The notes beneath the pieces are model-generated. The model had not been told where the DNA came from. It worked only from the letters and a program-made list of their open reading frames with translations, and did no database searches. Source: Pseudalkalibacillus hwajinpoensis (GTDB lineage Bacteria; Bacillota; Bacilli; Bacillales; Guptibacillaceae). From it: DNA of 64,000 bases. Position numbers and translations under genes: made by a program. Positions 26,259 through 35,173 of this stretch are shown in pieces (the first letter of the stretch is position 1; every line of letters starts with the position of its first letter). The stretch lies in contig NZ_CP156674.1 of assembly GCF_039851965.1 (NCBI RefSeq), positions 3,534,001-3,598,000 of the forward strand, written 5' to 3'.

Positions 26259-26771
26259 ATGAATTATAAAGATTATATTGCAGTAGTTGAAGACTATCCG
26301 AAAGAGGGAATTCGTTTTAAAGATATTACTCCTCTTATGCAAAACGGAGAAGCTTATAGCGCTGTCGTTAATGACATTGCGGACTTCGCAAAAGATAAAA
26401 ACATCGATGTTATTGTTGGACCAGAAGCGAGAGGGTTTATCGTAGGATGTCCTGTTGCTTACATTCTCGGTATTGGTTTTGTACCTGTACGTAAAGAAGG
26501 AAAGCTTCCGCGTGAAGTTGCAAAAGTAGACTACGGTCTTGAATACGGGAAAGATGTCCTTACCATTCATAAGGACGCTATTAAGCCGGGACAAAGAGTG
26601 TTAATCACTGACGACCTGCTTGCAACTGGAGGAACGATCAACGCAACGATCGAATTAGTTGAAATGCTTGGTGGTGTGGTAGTTGGTCTTGCCTTCATGA
26701 TTGAACTTTCCTATCTCGAAGGACGCAAAAACCTTGACCGTCATGATATTTTCACATTAATGACATACTAA
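26259..26771 (+). CDS. apt: Adenine phosphoribosyltransferase
   Basis: 170 residues, start behind GAGGAGG inside recJ. Apt salvages adenine with PRPP to AMP. The N-terminal segment DYIAVVEDYPKEGIRFKDITPLM, the hood region GPEARGFI and the PRPP-binding loop VLITDDLLATGGTINA are typical. It sits between recJ and relA as in B. subtilis, so a nucleotide-salvage enzyme neighbours the alarmone synthetase. Confidence 0.96.
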   Translation: MNYKDYIAVVEDYPKEGIRFKDITPLMQNGEAYSAVVNDIADFAKDKNIDVIVGPEARGFIVGCPVAYILGIGFVPVRKEGKLPREVAKVDYGLEYGKDVLTIHKDAIKPGQRVLITDDLLATGGTINATIELVEMLGGVVVGLAFMIELSYLEGRKNLDRHDIFTLMTY

Positions 26772-26778
26772 TAGAATG

Positions 26779-26806
26779 GAGTGTCCGAATTGCCGGACGC
26801 TCTTTC
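26779..26806 (+). terminator. Terminator after apt
   Basis: GAGTGTCCG and CGGACGCTC pair (one G-T) around a 6-nt loop and are followed by TTTCTCTTT. Confidence 0.75.
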
Positions 26807-26868
26807 TCTTTATGAATGCTTATCCAGTGCTTACAAGTTAGGGAAAACGACATTTTTTTCATAATCTC

Positions 26869-26897
26869 TTTACATGCTGACTTTTTTTAACGATAAT
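26869..26897 (+). promoter_or_regulatory. Sigma-A promoter for relA
   Basis: TTTACA (26869-26874) and GATAAT (26892-26897) with a 17-bp spacer lie about 35 bp upstream of the relA start. Confidence 0.65.
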
Positions 26898-26932
26898 AGA
26901 ACCAATATACCAACAGTAATCAAGGTGATTTG

Positions 26933-29113
26933 ATGACCATAGAAGAAGTAATGGAAAGAGCGGAGCAGTATTTGTCTTCGGACGATCTCTCCTATCTTAA
27001 TAGAGCTTATGAATACGCGCGAAACGCACATGAAGGCCAGTACCGCAAATCGGGTGAACCCTATATTATTCATCCAATTGAGGTTGCTGGCATTCTTGCT
27101 AATCTTGAAGTGGACCCAGTCACTGTCGCAGGGGGTTTTCTTCATGATGTCGTCGAAGACACTGATGTGACGCTCGAACAAATATCTGATGAATTCAGTC
27201 CTGAACTTGCCATGCTCGTTGATGGTGTAACAAAACTGAAGAAAATCAAATATAAATCGAAGCGTGAACAGCAGGCCGAGAACCATCGGAAGATGATGAT
27301 TGCCATGGCACAGGATATCAGATGCATTTTAATCAAGCTTGCTGACCGTCTTCATAATATGCGTACACTCAAGCATATGCCGAAGGAAAAGCAGCTTCAA
27401 AAGGCGAATGAGACGCTTGAAATCTTTGCCCCGCTTGCTCATCGTCTCGGTATTTCAACGATTAAGTGGGAGTTAGAGGACACGGCACTTCGCTATTTAA
27501 ACCCGCAGCAGTATTACCGGATCGTAAATCTGATGCAGAAGAAGCGAGCAGAACGTGAAGGATTTGTTCATGAAGTCGTGGATGAAATTCAAGAGCGTGT
27601 TAAAGATGTTTCGATCGATGCAGAAATTTCTGGACGCCCAAAGCATATTTACAGTATTTATCGTAAAATGGCTAAGCAGCATAAGCAGTTCAATGAAATT
27701 TATGACTTGCTTGCCGTGCGGATCGTCGTTGACAGTATTAAGGATTGTTATGCTGTTTTGGGTATTATTCACACCTGCTGGAAGCCGATGCCGGGTCGTT
27801 TTAAAGATTATATTGCAATGCCAAAAGCAAATATGTACCAGTCTCTTCATACGACGGTTATTGGACCAAAAGGTGACCCGCTTGAGGTTCAAATTAGAAC
27901 GTCTGATATGCACAAAGTAGCTGAATACGGAATTGCCGCTCACTGGGCTTATAAAGAGGGCGACGAGAATATGGTTAATAGCTCTTTTGAGAAGAAACTT
28001 TCCTGGTTCAGACAAATTCTTGAGTGGCAGAATGACGTTTCTAATGCCGAAGAGTTTATGGAGTCTCTCAAAATCGATTTATTCAGCGATATGGTATTTG
28101 TTTTTACTCCTAAAGGTGATGTCATTGAGCTGCCTACTGGTTCAGTACCACTTGATTTTGCTTATCGCATTCATACAGAAATCGGAAATCATTGTATTGG
28201 TGCGAAAGTGAATGGAAAAATGGTTCCGCTGGATCATCGATTGAAAACAGGTGATATCGTCGAAGTTTTAACGTCCAAACATTCCTATGGCCCGAGTAAA
28301 GATTGGCTCAAAATTAGTCAGAGTTCTCATGCCAAAAACAAGATCAAGCAATGGTTTAAGAAAGAAAAACGCGAAGAGAATGTTGATAAAGGCAGAGAGC
28401 TTGTTGAGAAAGAAATTAAAAGTCATGGCTTTGAGTTAAAGGCAGTCTTAACAGCAGATAACATTGCTAATGTTTCGAAGAAATTCAATTTCACAAGTGA
28501 AGAGGACATGTATGCAGCCGTGGGATATGGCGGCATTACAGCTGCACAAATTGCGACAAGATTGACTGATAAGGCCAGGAAAGAACGGACGAAAGAACAG
28601 GAAGAAGAACTAGCCAGATCAATTATTGAAGGAAAAACGCATACGCCATCTCGTGCTCCAAAAAGAGCGGAGTCTGGAGTCCGTGTGAAGGGCATTGATA
28701 ATCTGTTGATTCGACTTTCAAGGTGCTGTAATCCTGTTCCAGGGGATGATATAGTTGGATACATCACAAAAGGCCGTGGTGTTTCAATTCACAGGAAAGA
28801 TTGCCCGAATGTGAATGAGGAGAATGCACAGGAGCGTCTACTTGAAGTAGAATGGGAAAGCGATTCCCCTAAGAATTACAATGTTGACATTGAGATCAGT
28901 GGCTTTGACCGCAGAGGCCTGTTAAACGAAGTACTTCAGGCCGTGGCAGAAACCAAAACCGATATGACGTCCGTATCAGGGCGATCTGATAATAATAAAA
29001 TGGCAACAATTAGCATGACCGTCTCGATTCGTAATACAGCTCATTTACAAAAAGTAGTTGAACGAGTAAAACGAATTCCTGACATTTATGCTGTTCGCAG
29101 AATTATGCAGTAG
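26933..29113 (+). CDS. relA: Bifunctional (p)ppGpp synthetase/hydrolase
   Basis: 726 residues from ATG 26933 behind AAGGTGAT; the preceding TTG is also possible. The HD hydrolase domain shows GGFLHDVVEDTDVT and KLADRLHNMRTL. The synthetase domain shows PGRFKDYIAMPKANMYQSLH. It continues with a TGS domain (VFTPKGDVIELPTGSVPLDFAY), a zinc-finger/CC region (RCCNPVPGDDIVGYITKGRG) and a C-terminal ACT domain. Both catalytic halves look intact, so this is the long bifunctional stringent-response enzyme. Confidence 0.96.
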   Translation: MTIEEVMERAEQYLSSDDLSYLNRAYEYARNAHEGQYRKSGEPYIIHPIEVAGILANLEVDPVTVAGGFLHDVVEDTDVTLEQISDEFSPELAMLVDGVTKLKKIKYKSKREQQAENHRKMMIAMAQDIRCILIKLADRLHNMRTLKHMPKEKQLQKANETLEIFAPLAHRLGISTIKWELEDTALRYLNPQQYYRIVNLMQKKRAEREGFVHEVVDEIQERVKDVSIDAEISGRPKHIYSIYRKMAKQHKQFNEIYDLLAVRIVVDSIKDCYAVLGIIHTCWKPMPGRFKDYIAMPKANMYQSLHTTVIGPKGDPLEVQIRTSDMHKVAEYGIAAHWAYKEGDENMVNSSFEKKLSWFRQILEWQNDVSNAEEFMESLKIDLFSDMVFVFTPKGDVIELPTGSVPLDFAYRIHTEIGNHCIGAKVNGKMVPLDHRLKTGDIVEVLTSKHSYGPSKDWLKISQSSHAKNKIKQWFKKEKREENVDKGRELVEKEIKSHGFELKAVLTADNIANVSKKFNFTSEEDMYAAVGYGGITAAQIATRLTDKARKERTKEQEEELARSIIEGKTHTPSRAPKRAESGVRVKGIDNLLIRLSRCCNPVPGDDIVGYITKGRGVSIHRKDCPNVNEENAQERLLEVEWESDSPKNYNVDIEISGFDRRGLLNEVLQAVAETKTDMTSVSGRSDNNKMATISMTVSIRNTAHLQKVVERVKRIPDIYAVRRIMQ

Positions 29114-29132
29114 AGTAGAAAGGAAGTTCTTC

Positions 29133-29576
29133 ATGAGAGTCGTTGTACAGCGATCAAAACAGGCGTCTGTTACCGTGGAGGGTGATGTAACCGGAAGGAT
29201 TAAATCTGGTCTTGTGGTGCTTCTAGGCGTAACACATGAAGACACAGAAAAGGATGCAACCTATCTTGCTGACAAAATAGCCAACCTTCGTATATTCGAG
29301 GATGAAAACGAGAAAATGAACCATTCTGTCAAGGAAGCTGGAGGTGACATTCTTTCAATTTCACAGTTCACTCTATACGGGGATTGCCGTAAAGGGAGAC
29401 GCCCCAACTTTATGAAGGCAGCTAAGCCTTATGAAGCGAACGTGTTATATGAGAAATTTAATGCGTCTTTGCAGGATCAAGGTCTTAGAGTCCAGACAGG
29501 TGTCTTTGGAGCCATGATGGATGTTCAGCTAACAAATGACGGACCTGTTACTCTTGTAATTGATAGCAGGGAATAG
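29133..29576 (+). CDS. dtd: D-aminoacyl-tRNA deacylase
   Basis: 147 residues from ATG 29133 (MRVVVQRSKQASVTVEG) behind GAAAGGAAG; the longer open frame overlaps relA. The catalytic signature SISQFTLYGDC and the cross-dimer segment NDGPVTLVID are intact. Dtd removes D-amino acids or glycine wrongly attached to tRNA. The relA-dtd pairing is conserved across Firmicutes. Confidence 0.95.
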   Translation: MRVVVQRSKQASVTVEGDVTGRIKSGLVVLLGVTHEDTEKDATYLADKIANLRIFEDENEKMNHSVKEAGGDILSISQFTLYGDCRKGRRPNFMKAAKPYEANVLYEKFNASLQDQGLRVQTGVFGAMMDVQLTNDGPVTLVIDSRE

Positions 29577-29582
29577 TGTAGG

Positions 29583-29617
29583 AAAAAGCCGCGGTGGAAT
29601 GAACCGGGCTTTTTTTT
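29583..29617 (+). terminator. Terminator after dtd
   Basis: An imperfect stem, AAAGCC...GGT with ACC...GGGCTTT, followed by eight T residues. It lies between the convergent dtd and amidase genes. Confidence 0.65.
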
Positions 29618-29620
29618 GCA

Positions 29621-30896
29621 TTAGTTTAAATAGGCAAGAATTCCATTAGAGATTTCAGTAGTAATTTTGGCCTGATAATCGATACGGTTTACGAGCTGTT
29701 CTTCCCATGGGTTAGATAAAAAGCCAAGTTCATGTAATATAGAAGGCTGATCGTTATTTCGTAGTACATAATAATTCCCAACGCGAATGCCACGGTCCTG
29801 TAAAGACGTTTCATTTCCAATTTCCCTGTGGATAGATGATGCTAGAGATAGATCACTCGGATCGTAATAATAAGTCGTCGCGCCGTTCGCAGTAGGGTCT
29901 ACGGTGCTATTAAAATGAATACTAACAAATGCATCTGCTTGATACCGTTCAGGGAGATGAGTTCTCTCCGATAAAGAGATATACGTATCACTGTCTCTCG
30001 TTGTGATAACGCGGACGCCAGCATTTTTGAGCTTCTCTGCTATGGCGTCCGATGTTCGAAGCGTAAGAATTTTTTCAAAAGTAGAGATACCAAGTGCCCC
30101 GCTATCATGGCCGCCATGACCGGCATCCAGAACGACGGTTTTCCCAGTTCGTAATGGTGGCAGGATAGATAGATTAGAAGCAGTAGAAACAACCCAATCA
30201 GCTACATATGCAGTAGAGCCATCACGTAGAAGGATTCGATACCATTTACCTTCTTTACCAATTATTTTGAAGCGCTTCTTAATAGGTGCCTGGGATATAA
30301 CGTTATAGCTTGTGCCAGGACCGCTTCGTAAATTGGTTGCCTGATAAAGAATCGTGACATAGGCTGATCCGCCGCCTGATTTGTCTGTTCCACGTATATA
30401 CTTGCTGTCCACCCAACCTGCTTTTCCATTATGATAACTAATAAGGCTCCAGCCGTTCTTTTTCTCCATTTCTTTAACAATTGAGCCTGATGGGAGCTGA
30501 GCAAGGATTAGATTCTCTGTCCCGGGAAATTCGCGGACATTTAGTATGTTCGCTTGAACTTCTTTTGTGTGGAGATGAGTCGCCGTACTGGTTGGGGCAT
30601 TGGTTTTCGTTACAAGCCAGGAGGATCCTGTGTCACCGTTATATTCAAGTGCAATCCAGTCCCGCTCCTTTCCTGTTTATGGTCCAGTGCTTACCTGGAT
30701 TAATGCTTCCGAGTACGCTGAAATTGCTACCTGGACCTGAACGAACATGAAGGTCAGTCACTGTAGCTTCAATCGAAGCCAAATCATCATCTATGTTGGA
30801 TGAGATAGTGGTAATATTGGCTTTCTTCTCAGCGAGTGTTTTTGTAGGAATTCCGACTATCAAAATAAATAACAGAATAACGATGGTTTTTTTCAA
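29621..30896 (-). pseudogene. yrvJ: N-acetylmuramoyl-L-alanine amidase with SH3b repeats, frameshifted
   Basis: Starting at TTG 30896 behind GAGAGGAG, the first frame encodes a signal peptide and the beginning of an SH3b domain (LHVRSGPGSNFSVLGS), then stops after 83 codons. One base out of frame, homology continues without a break (ERDWIALEYNGDTGSSWLV). A second SH3b (LNVREFPG), a third (NLRSGPGTSY) and an amidase_3 domain follow (VVLDAGHGGHDSGALG, HLPERYQADAFVSIHFN, HELGFLSN). Removing one base near 30660-30673 would restore a protein of about 424 residues, the yrvJ-type wall hydrolase of this locus. An ATG at 30469 could still give a 282-residue product without signal peptide. Confidence 0.85.
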
Positions 30897-31044
30897 TTTG
30901 AAACTCCTCTCGAATTCTCATGGTGTTCATCAAGTTATACAAGATAATTTCTTTATCGGCTGAAAAGAATCCTTCGTTTAGTTGTAAAACGTTCTCTTTT
31001 TGGAAAAGCTAGAAAAACAGTTCATATAAAAGAGGATGACACTT

Positions 31045-31218
31045 ATGAGATCAACGAATAAAGAAATGATGAGTTACAATTTATCCGAGCCAGAGTTTGG
31101 CGTTAACTTTCAAGATTTTCTGCAAAAGGAACAGTGTTTGTCAAACATGGAACTAGCGGAAGAATTTGGTCTCTCATTAAAAAGCATAAAAATCATGAAA
31201 CAAAAAATGAAGCGCTAA
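31045..31218 (+). CDS. Small HTH-like protein upstream of hisS
   Basis: 57 residues from ATG 31045, nine bases after AGAGG; ATG 31036 directly touches the ribosome binding site. The C-terminal half, LSNMELAEEFGLSLKSIKIM, looks like a helix-turn-helix. A small gene (yrzK) lies at the equivalent place in B. subtilis, between yrvJ and hisS; I infer correspondence from position only. The function is unknown. Confidence 0.6.
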   Translation: MRSTNKEMMSYNLSEPEFGVNFQDFLQKEQCLSNMELAEEFGLSLKSIKIMKQKMKR

Positions 31219-31221
31219 GGC

Positions 31222-31250
31222 TTGACAAAAAAATCGCCGACTCGTATTAT
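31222..31250 (+). promoter_or_regulatory. Sigma-A promoter of hisS-aspS leader
   Basis: TTGACA (31222-31227) and TATTAT (31245-31250) with an ideal 17-bp spacer drive the T-box leader below. Confidence 0.85.
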
Positions 31251-31256
31251 AGAAAA

Positions 31257-31527
31257 CAATTCAGTAAATCGATACGAAGCTCCGATGAGGAAGAAAAGTA
31301 AAAAAACACCGGGTTGATCAGAGAGGAAATGCCGCTAGGCTGAGAGCATTTCTCGATACCGCTTTTTTGAAAGACACTTCCAAGGATCGTTTCCGAACAG
31401 TTAGCTCAGTAGGGAACGACGTAAACAGGCGTTAACTGTTTAAGCGGAAGGACTTAGTTCTTCCATTAGGGTGGCACCGCGGGTAACTCTCGTCCCTGAA
31501 TTTCGATTCAGGGATGGGAGTTTTTTT
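31257..31527 (+). promoter_or_regulatory. T-box riboswitch leader of hisS-aspS
   Basis: The stem I base pairs GGAAG (about 31291) with CTTCC (31377-31381), enclosing an AGTA S-turn on the 5-prime side. The opposite specifier strand reads GAAAGACACTTCC. The T-box AGGGTGGCACCGCGG lies at 31468-31482. The terminator (31485-31527) pairs ACTCTCGTCCCTGAA with TTCAGGGATGGGAGT before a T run. Aligned with the alaS leader in this window (GAAC-GCT-A-stem), the codon read is GAC (Asp, 31373-31375). A His codon CAC overlaps at 31375-31377. Confidence 0.88.
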
Positions 31528-31605
31528 GTACGCAAAAAAAGAATATGAACTTAATCTAACGTGACTGTAGGCTTCTCGGTAGTGATTAAAGGAGGAAATA
31601 TAGAG

Positions 31606-32892
31606 ATGAGTTTTCAAATCCCTAGAGGTACACAGGATATTGTCCCTGGTACATCTGAGTTATGGCAATACGTTGAAGATAAAGCGAGAGACATTTGCCG
31701 TAGATATAATTATCATGAACTTCGCACACCAATTTTTGAACATACAGAGTTGTTTCAGCGTGGGGTAGGAGACACAACTGATATCGTACAAAAGGAAATG
31801 TATACTTTTGAAGATCGTGGGAATCGAAGTCTGACACTCCGCCCTGAAGGAACCGCATCAGCGGTTCGGGCGTATGTAAACAATAAAATGTACGGTTTAC
31901 CTGAACAGCCGGTTAAACTTTATTACATTGGTCCGATGTTCCGTTATGAACGTCCACAGTCAGGAAGAATGAGGCAGTTTGTGCAATTTGGTATAGAAGC
32001 ACTTGGAAGCAACAACCCATCAATTGATGCGGAAGTTATTGCGCTTGCAATGGGATTATATCAAGAGTTGGGACTTAAGAAGCTCAAGCTTTACTTAAAT
32101 AGTCTTGGGGATAGAGAAAGTCGCGAAGCTCATCGTAAAGCTTTAATCAATCATTTTGAACCTCGCATCGACGAATTTTGCAGTGACTGCCAGAATCGTC
32201 TGGAGAAAAATCCGCTTCGCATTCTTGATTGTAAAAAAGACCGTGATCACGAATTAATGGGCACAGCTCCTTCCATTATTGATTATTTGAATGAGGAATC
32301 AGCTCAGTATTTTGCGAAAGTGAAAGAAGCGCTCGATCATATGAACATCGATTACGTATTGGATGATCGTTTAGTACGCGGACTTGATTATTATAATCAC
32401 ACAGCATTTGAAATCATGAGTGACGCTGACGGCTTTGGTGCGATTACAACACTTAGCGGTGGTGGTCGCTATAATGGTCTAGTAGAAGAAATGGGTGGCC
32501 CTTCAACACCTGGCATCGGTTTTGCGATGAGTATTGAACGATTGTTAATGGCTCTTGAAGCGGAAGGTGTCGAACTCCCGATTGAAAAAACGATCGATTG
32601 CTATGTTGTGACTATGGGCGATGAAGCAGAGACGGTTTCCAATGGCCTCGTTCAGGAACTCAGAAAAGCTGAGATTTCAACAGAACGTGATTATCTCAAT
32701 AAGAAAATGAAAAGCCAGTTTAAGACGGCAAATCGTCTTCAAGCTAAGTACGTCGCCATTCTTGGTGATGAAGAAATCGCACGAAATGAAATTAATGTAA
32801 AAGATATGGACACTGGTGAACAGCAAGCAGTTAGTCTTACTGACATAGCGACGTATCTTATAGAGAAATTAAAGGAGGAAGATGGAGAATGA
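31606..32892 (+). CDS. hisS: Histidyl-tRNA synthetase
   Basis: 428 residues from ATG 31606 (MSFQIPRGTQDIVPG) behind AAAGGAGGAA. Class II motif 2 is FRYERPQSGRMRQFVQFG, the histidine-A signature is LVRGLDYYNHTAFE, and motif 3 is GIGFAMSIERLL. A C-terminal anticodon-binding domain follows (TIDCYVVTMGDEAE). It is expressed behind the T-box leader and coupled to aspS by a 4-bp overlap. Confidence 0.97.
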   Translation: MSFQIPRGTQDIVPGTSELWQYVEDKARDICRRYNYHELRTPIFEHTELFQRGVGDTTDIVQKEMYTFEDRGNRSLTLRPEGTASAVRAYVNNKMYGLPEQPVKLYYIGPMFRYERPQSGRMRQFVQFGIEALGSNNPSIDAEVIALAMGLYQELGLKKLKLYLNSLGDRESREAHRKALINHFEPRIDEFCSDCQNRLEKNPLRILDCKKDRDHELMGTAPSIIDYLNEESAQYFAKVKEALDHMNIDYVLDDRLVRGLDYYNHTAFEIMSDADGFGAITTLSGGGRYNGLVEEMGGPSTPGIGFAMSIERLLMALEAEGVELPIEKTIDCYVVTMGDEAETVSNGLVQELRKAEISTERDYLNKKMKSQFKTANRLQAKYVAILGDEEIARNEINVKDMDTGEQQAVSLTDIATYLIEKLKEEDGE

Positions 32893-34676
32893 TCGGAAGA
32901 AGCCATTCATGCGGAGAATTACGTGAAAGTGAAGTAGGGGAAAAAGTAGAACTAAAAGGGTGGGTGCAAAAACGACGTGACCTCGGTGGCTTAATCTTTA
33001 TCGATTTTAGAGACCGTTCTGGTATCGTACAGGTTGTTTTTAACCCGGATCTCTCAAAAGAAGCACTTGAGCTTGCCGAAAAAGTGAGAAGTGAATACGT
33101 TCTAGGAATTACAGGAACGGTAATAGAACGTGCGAAAGGAACCGTGAATCCGAATATTCCAACTGGAGCAATTGAAGTGCATGCAGATTCACTAGAAATT
33201 CTTAATGCTGCTAAAAACCCGCCGATTAGCATTGCAAATGATGTAGAGGTTGGTGAAGATATTCGACTGAAATATCGTTACCTTGATCTTAGGCGTCCAG
33301 TGATGCAGGAGACGTTTAAACTTCGCCATCGCGCAACGAAGGTGATTCGCGATTTTCTTGATCATAACGAATTTCTAGAAATTGAAACACCGATGCTGAC
33401 GAAAAGCACGCCAGAGGGCGCGCGCGATTATCTTGTACCAAGTCGAGTGCATGAGGGTGAATTTTACGCGCTCCCACAGTCGCCGCAGCTTTTCAAACAG
33501 CTGTTGATGGTTTCTGGTTTTGAACGGTACTATCAGATCGTCCGGTGTTTCCGTGATGAAGACCTTCGGGCTGATCGTCAGCCAGAATTTACACAGGTGG
33601 ATATTGAAACCTCCTTCCTTCCGAAAGAAGACCTGATTTCAATGATGGAAGAAATGATGACAGCTGTTTTAAAAGAAACAAGGGGTGTAGAAATTGAAGC
33701 GCCTTTCCAGCGTATGCCATATGCCGAAGCGATGAGTCGCTATGGATCTGATAAGCCTGATACGCGCTTTGAAATGGAATTTGTTGATGTATCTGAGCTT
33801 GTAAAAGACTCTGACTTCAAAGTGTTTTCAGGAGCTGTTTCATCAGGCGGAGCAGTTAAAGGGATTAATGCCAAGGGAGCAGCAAGTCGTTACTCTCGTA
33901 AAGACATTGATGCATTAACTGAATATGTGAAGACGTACAAAGCAAAAGGACTCGCGTGGCTGAAAGTCGAAGAAGATGGTTTGAAAGGGCCTATTTCTAA
34001 GTTCTTTGATGAAACGCTTGCTGCTGAGCTGAAGGATGTATTTGACGCTGAAGCGGGAGATCTTCTCCTGTTTGTAGCTGACAGCAAGTCTGTTGTAGCT
34101 GACAGCCTAGGTTCCCTCCGTATGAAGCTTGGAAAAGAGCTTGATCTGATCGATCACTCGAAATTCAACTTCCTCTGGGTAATGGACTTCCCGTTAATGA
34201 GCTATGATGAAGAAGCGGATCGTTATTTCGCAGAGCACCATCCATTTACAATGCCATTAAAAGAAGACCTTCACCTTCTTGAGGACGAGCCAGGTAAAGT
34301 CCGTGCTGATGCGTATGATCTTGTGTTGAATGGATATGAGCTAGGTGGCGGTTCTCAGCGAATCTTCCAGCGCGACATTCAAGAGAAAATGTTTAAAGCT
34401 TTAGGATTTACAAAAGAAGAAGCTGAAAAAGAATTTGGTTTCCTTCTTGAAGCTTTCGAATATGGTACACCACCCCATGGAGGAATTGCATTTGGGCTCG
34501 ATCGTCTTATCATGCTGCTCGCAGGAAGAACGAATTTACGAGACACTATTGCGTTTCCTAAAACAGCGAGTGCAAGCTGTCTGTTAACAGAGGCACCTTC
34601 TCCTGTCAGTGAAGAACAGCTTAAGGAGCTGAATCTTGAGCTTGCTAAAAAGCCTGTCGCTGCTGAAAAAAAGTAG
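32889..34676 (+). CDS. aspS: Aspartyl-tRNA synthetase
   Basis: 595 residues of the bacterial type. The N-terminal OB anticodon domain starts at RSHSCGELRESEVGEKVELKGWV-like sequence. The catalytic core has QSPQLFKQLLMVSGFERYYQ and FRDEDLRADRQPEFTQVDIE (motif 2), the GAD insertion domain lies in the middle, and motif 3 is GGIAFGLDRLIMLL. It charges tRNA-Asp (possibly also tRNA-Asn, depending on whether asnS or gatCAB is used). The ATGA overlap with hisS places it under the same T-box. Confidence 0.97.
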   Translation: MIGRSHSCGELRESEVGEKVELKGWVQKRRDLGGLIFIDFRDRSGIVQVVFNPDLSKEALELAEKVRSEYVLGITGTVIERAKGTVNPNIPTGAIEVHADSLEILNAAKNPPISIANDVEVGEDIRLKYRYLDLRRPVMQETFKLRHRATKVIRDFLDHNEFLEIETPMLTKSTPEGARDYLVPSRVHEGEFYALPQSPQLFKQLLMVSGFERYYQIVRCFRDEDLRADRQPEFTQVDIETSFLPKEDLISMMEEMMTAVLKETRGVEIEAPFQRMPYAEAMSRYGSDKPDTRFEMEFVDVSELVKDSDFKVFSGAVSSGGAVKGINAKGAASRYSRKDIDALTEYVKTYKAKGLAWLKVEEDGLKGPISKFFDETLAAELKDVFDAEAGDLLLFVADSKSVVADSLGSLRMKLGKELDLIDHSKFNFLWVMDFPLMSYDEEADRYFAEHHPFTMPLKEDLHLLEDEPGKVRADAYDLVLNGYELGGGSQRIFQRDIQEKMFKALGFTKEEAEKEFGFLLEAFEYGTPPHGGIAFGLDRLIMLLAGRTNLRDTIAFPKTASASCLLTEAPSPVSEEQLKELNLELAKKPVAAEKK

Positions 34677-34730
34677 AAATAGCGCTCTAAATCGATTTTA
34701 AAATAATTAAAAGGACCTAAAACGAGATGA

Positions 34731-34759
34731 TTGAAATCATTTTGTAGGTCTGCTATAAT
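34731..34759 (+). promoter_or_regulatory. Promoter of 6S RNA gene
   Basis: TTGAAA (34731-34736) and an extended -10 TGCTATAAT ending at 34759, with a 17-bp spacer, predict a start near 34766. Confidence 0.75.
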
Positions 34760-34765
34760 TCAATT

Positions 34766-34967
34766 ACAAGTTAACGAAGAGTCCTGAAGTGTTCGTTTAC
34801 TTCCATAATAATTTGAGCCAACACTTTTACAACGGGAGCCTGATTCTTTCCGTTCAGAGTACATGCCTCGGTAGCTGAGGACGTACGAAGAATGGAATAG
34901 GGCACCCACCTGCCAATGCAGGTTCAACGATTATGGAAAGGACGGCACAGTTGGGGCTCTTCTATTT
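34766..34967 (+). ncRNA. bsrA: 6S RNA (BsrA type)
   Basis: About 200 nt with closing-stem strands GAAGAGTCC (34776-34784) and GGGGCTCTTC (34953-34962), and long irregular stems around a central bulge, mimicking an open promoter. B. subtilis 6S-1 RNA (bsrA) lies at the same place after aspS. 6S RNA binds the sigma-A RNA polymerase holoenzyme and inhibits it until released by product-RNA synthesis. The upstream promoter and downstream terminator frame an independent transcript. The exact ends are approximate. Confidence 0.85.
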
Positions 34968-34980
34968 GATTAAAATGAAC

Positions 34981-35015
34981 AAAGCATCAGTTCGATCGAA
35001 CTGATGCTTTTTTTT
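34981..35015 (+). terminator. Terminator of 6S RNA transcript
   Basis: AAAGCATCAGTTC and GAACTGATGCTTT are perfectly complementary around GATC and are followed by TTTTT. It may be used by the primary 6S transcript or by aspS read-through. Confidence 0.88.
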
Positions 35016-35024
35016 GCGGTTTAA

Positions 35025-35172
35025 GCTCGTCTCCGCTTTTTATGAGATACAGCTACAGTGGTCAAATCCTTCGGTCGTTTCACCCATTCGATTGAGACAC
35101 AAAACGTCTCATTTTCACGGGCTCCAACGCCCAACGGATTTAAACCGGCCACTTTCGCTTTTCGTGTCTAGC
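35025..35172. repeat. Hairpin repeat module next to copy 2
   Basis: It begins with GCTCGTCTCCGCTTTT (35025-35040), the same motif that ends both copies of the dispersed repeat. The interior from GTGG (35058) to CCAC (35152) is a long imperfect inverted repeat; for example GTGGTC/AAATCC on the left faces GGATTTAAACCGGCCAC on the right. The tip is TGAGAC-ACAAAAC-GTCTCA (35093-35111). It ends TTCGCTTTTCGTGTCTAGCT. The sequence differs from the 108-bp repeat, but the architecture and ACACAAA-type loop are alike. The open frame crossing it is not considered coding. Confidence 0.65.
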
Positions 35173-35173
35173 T

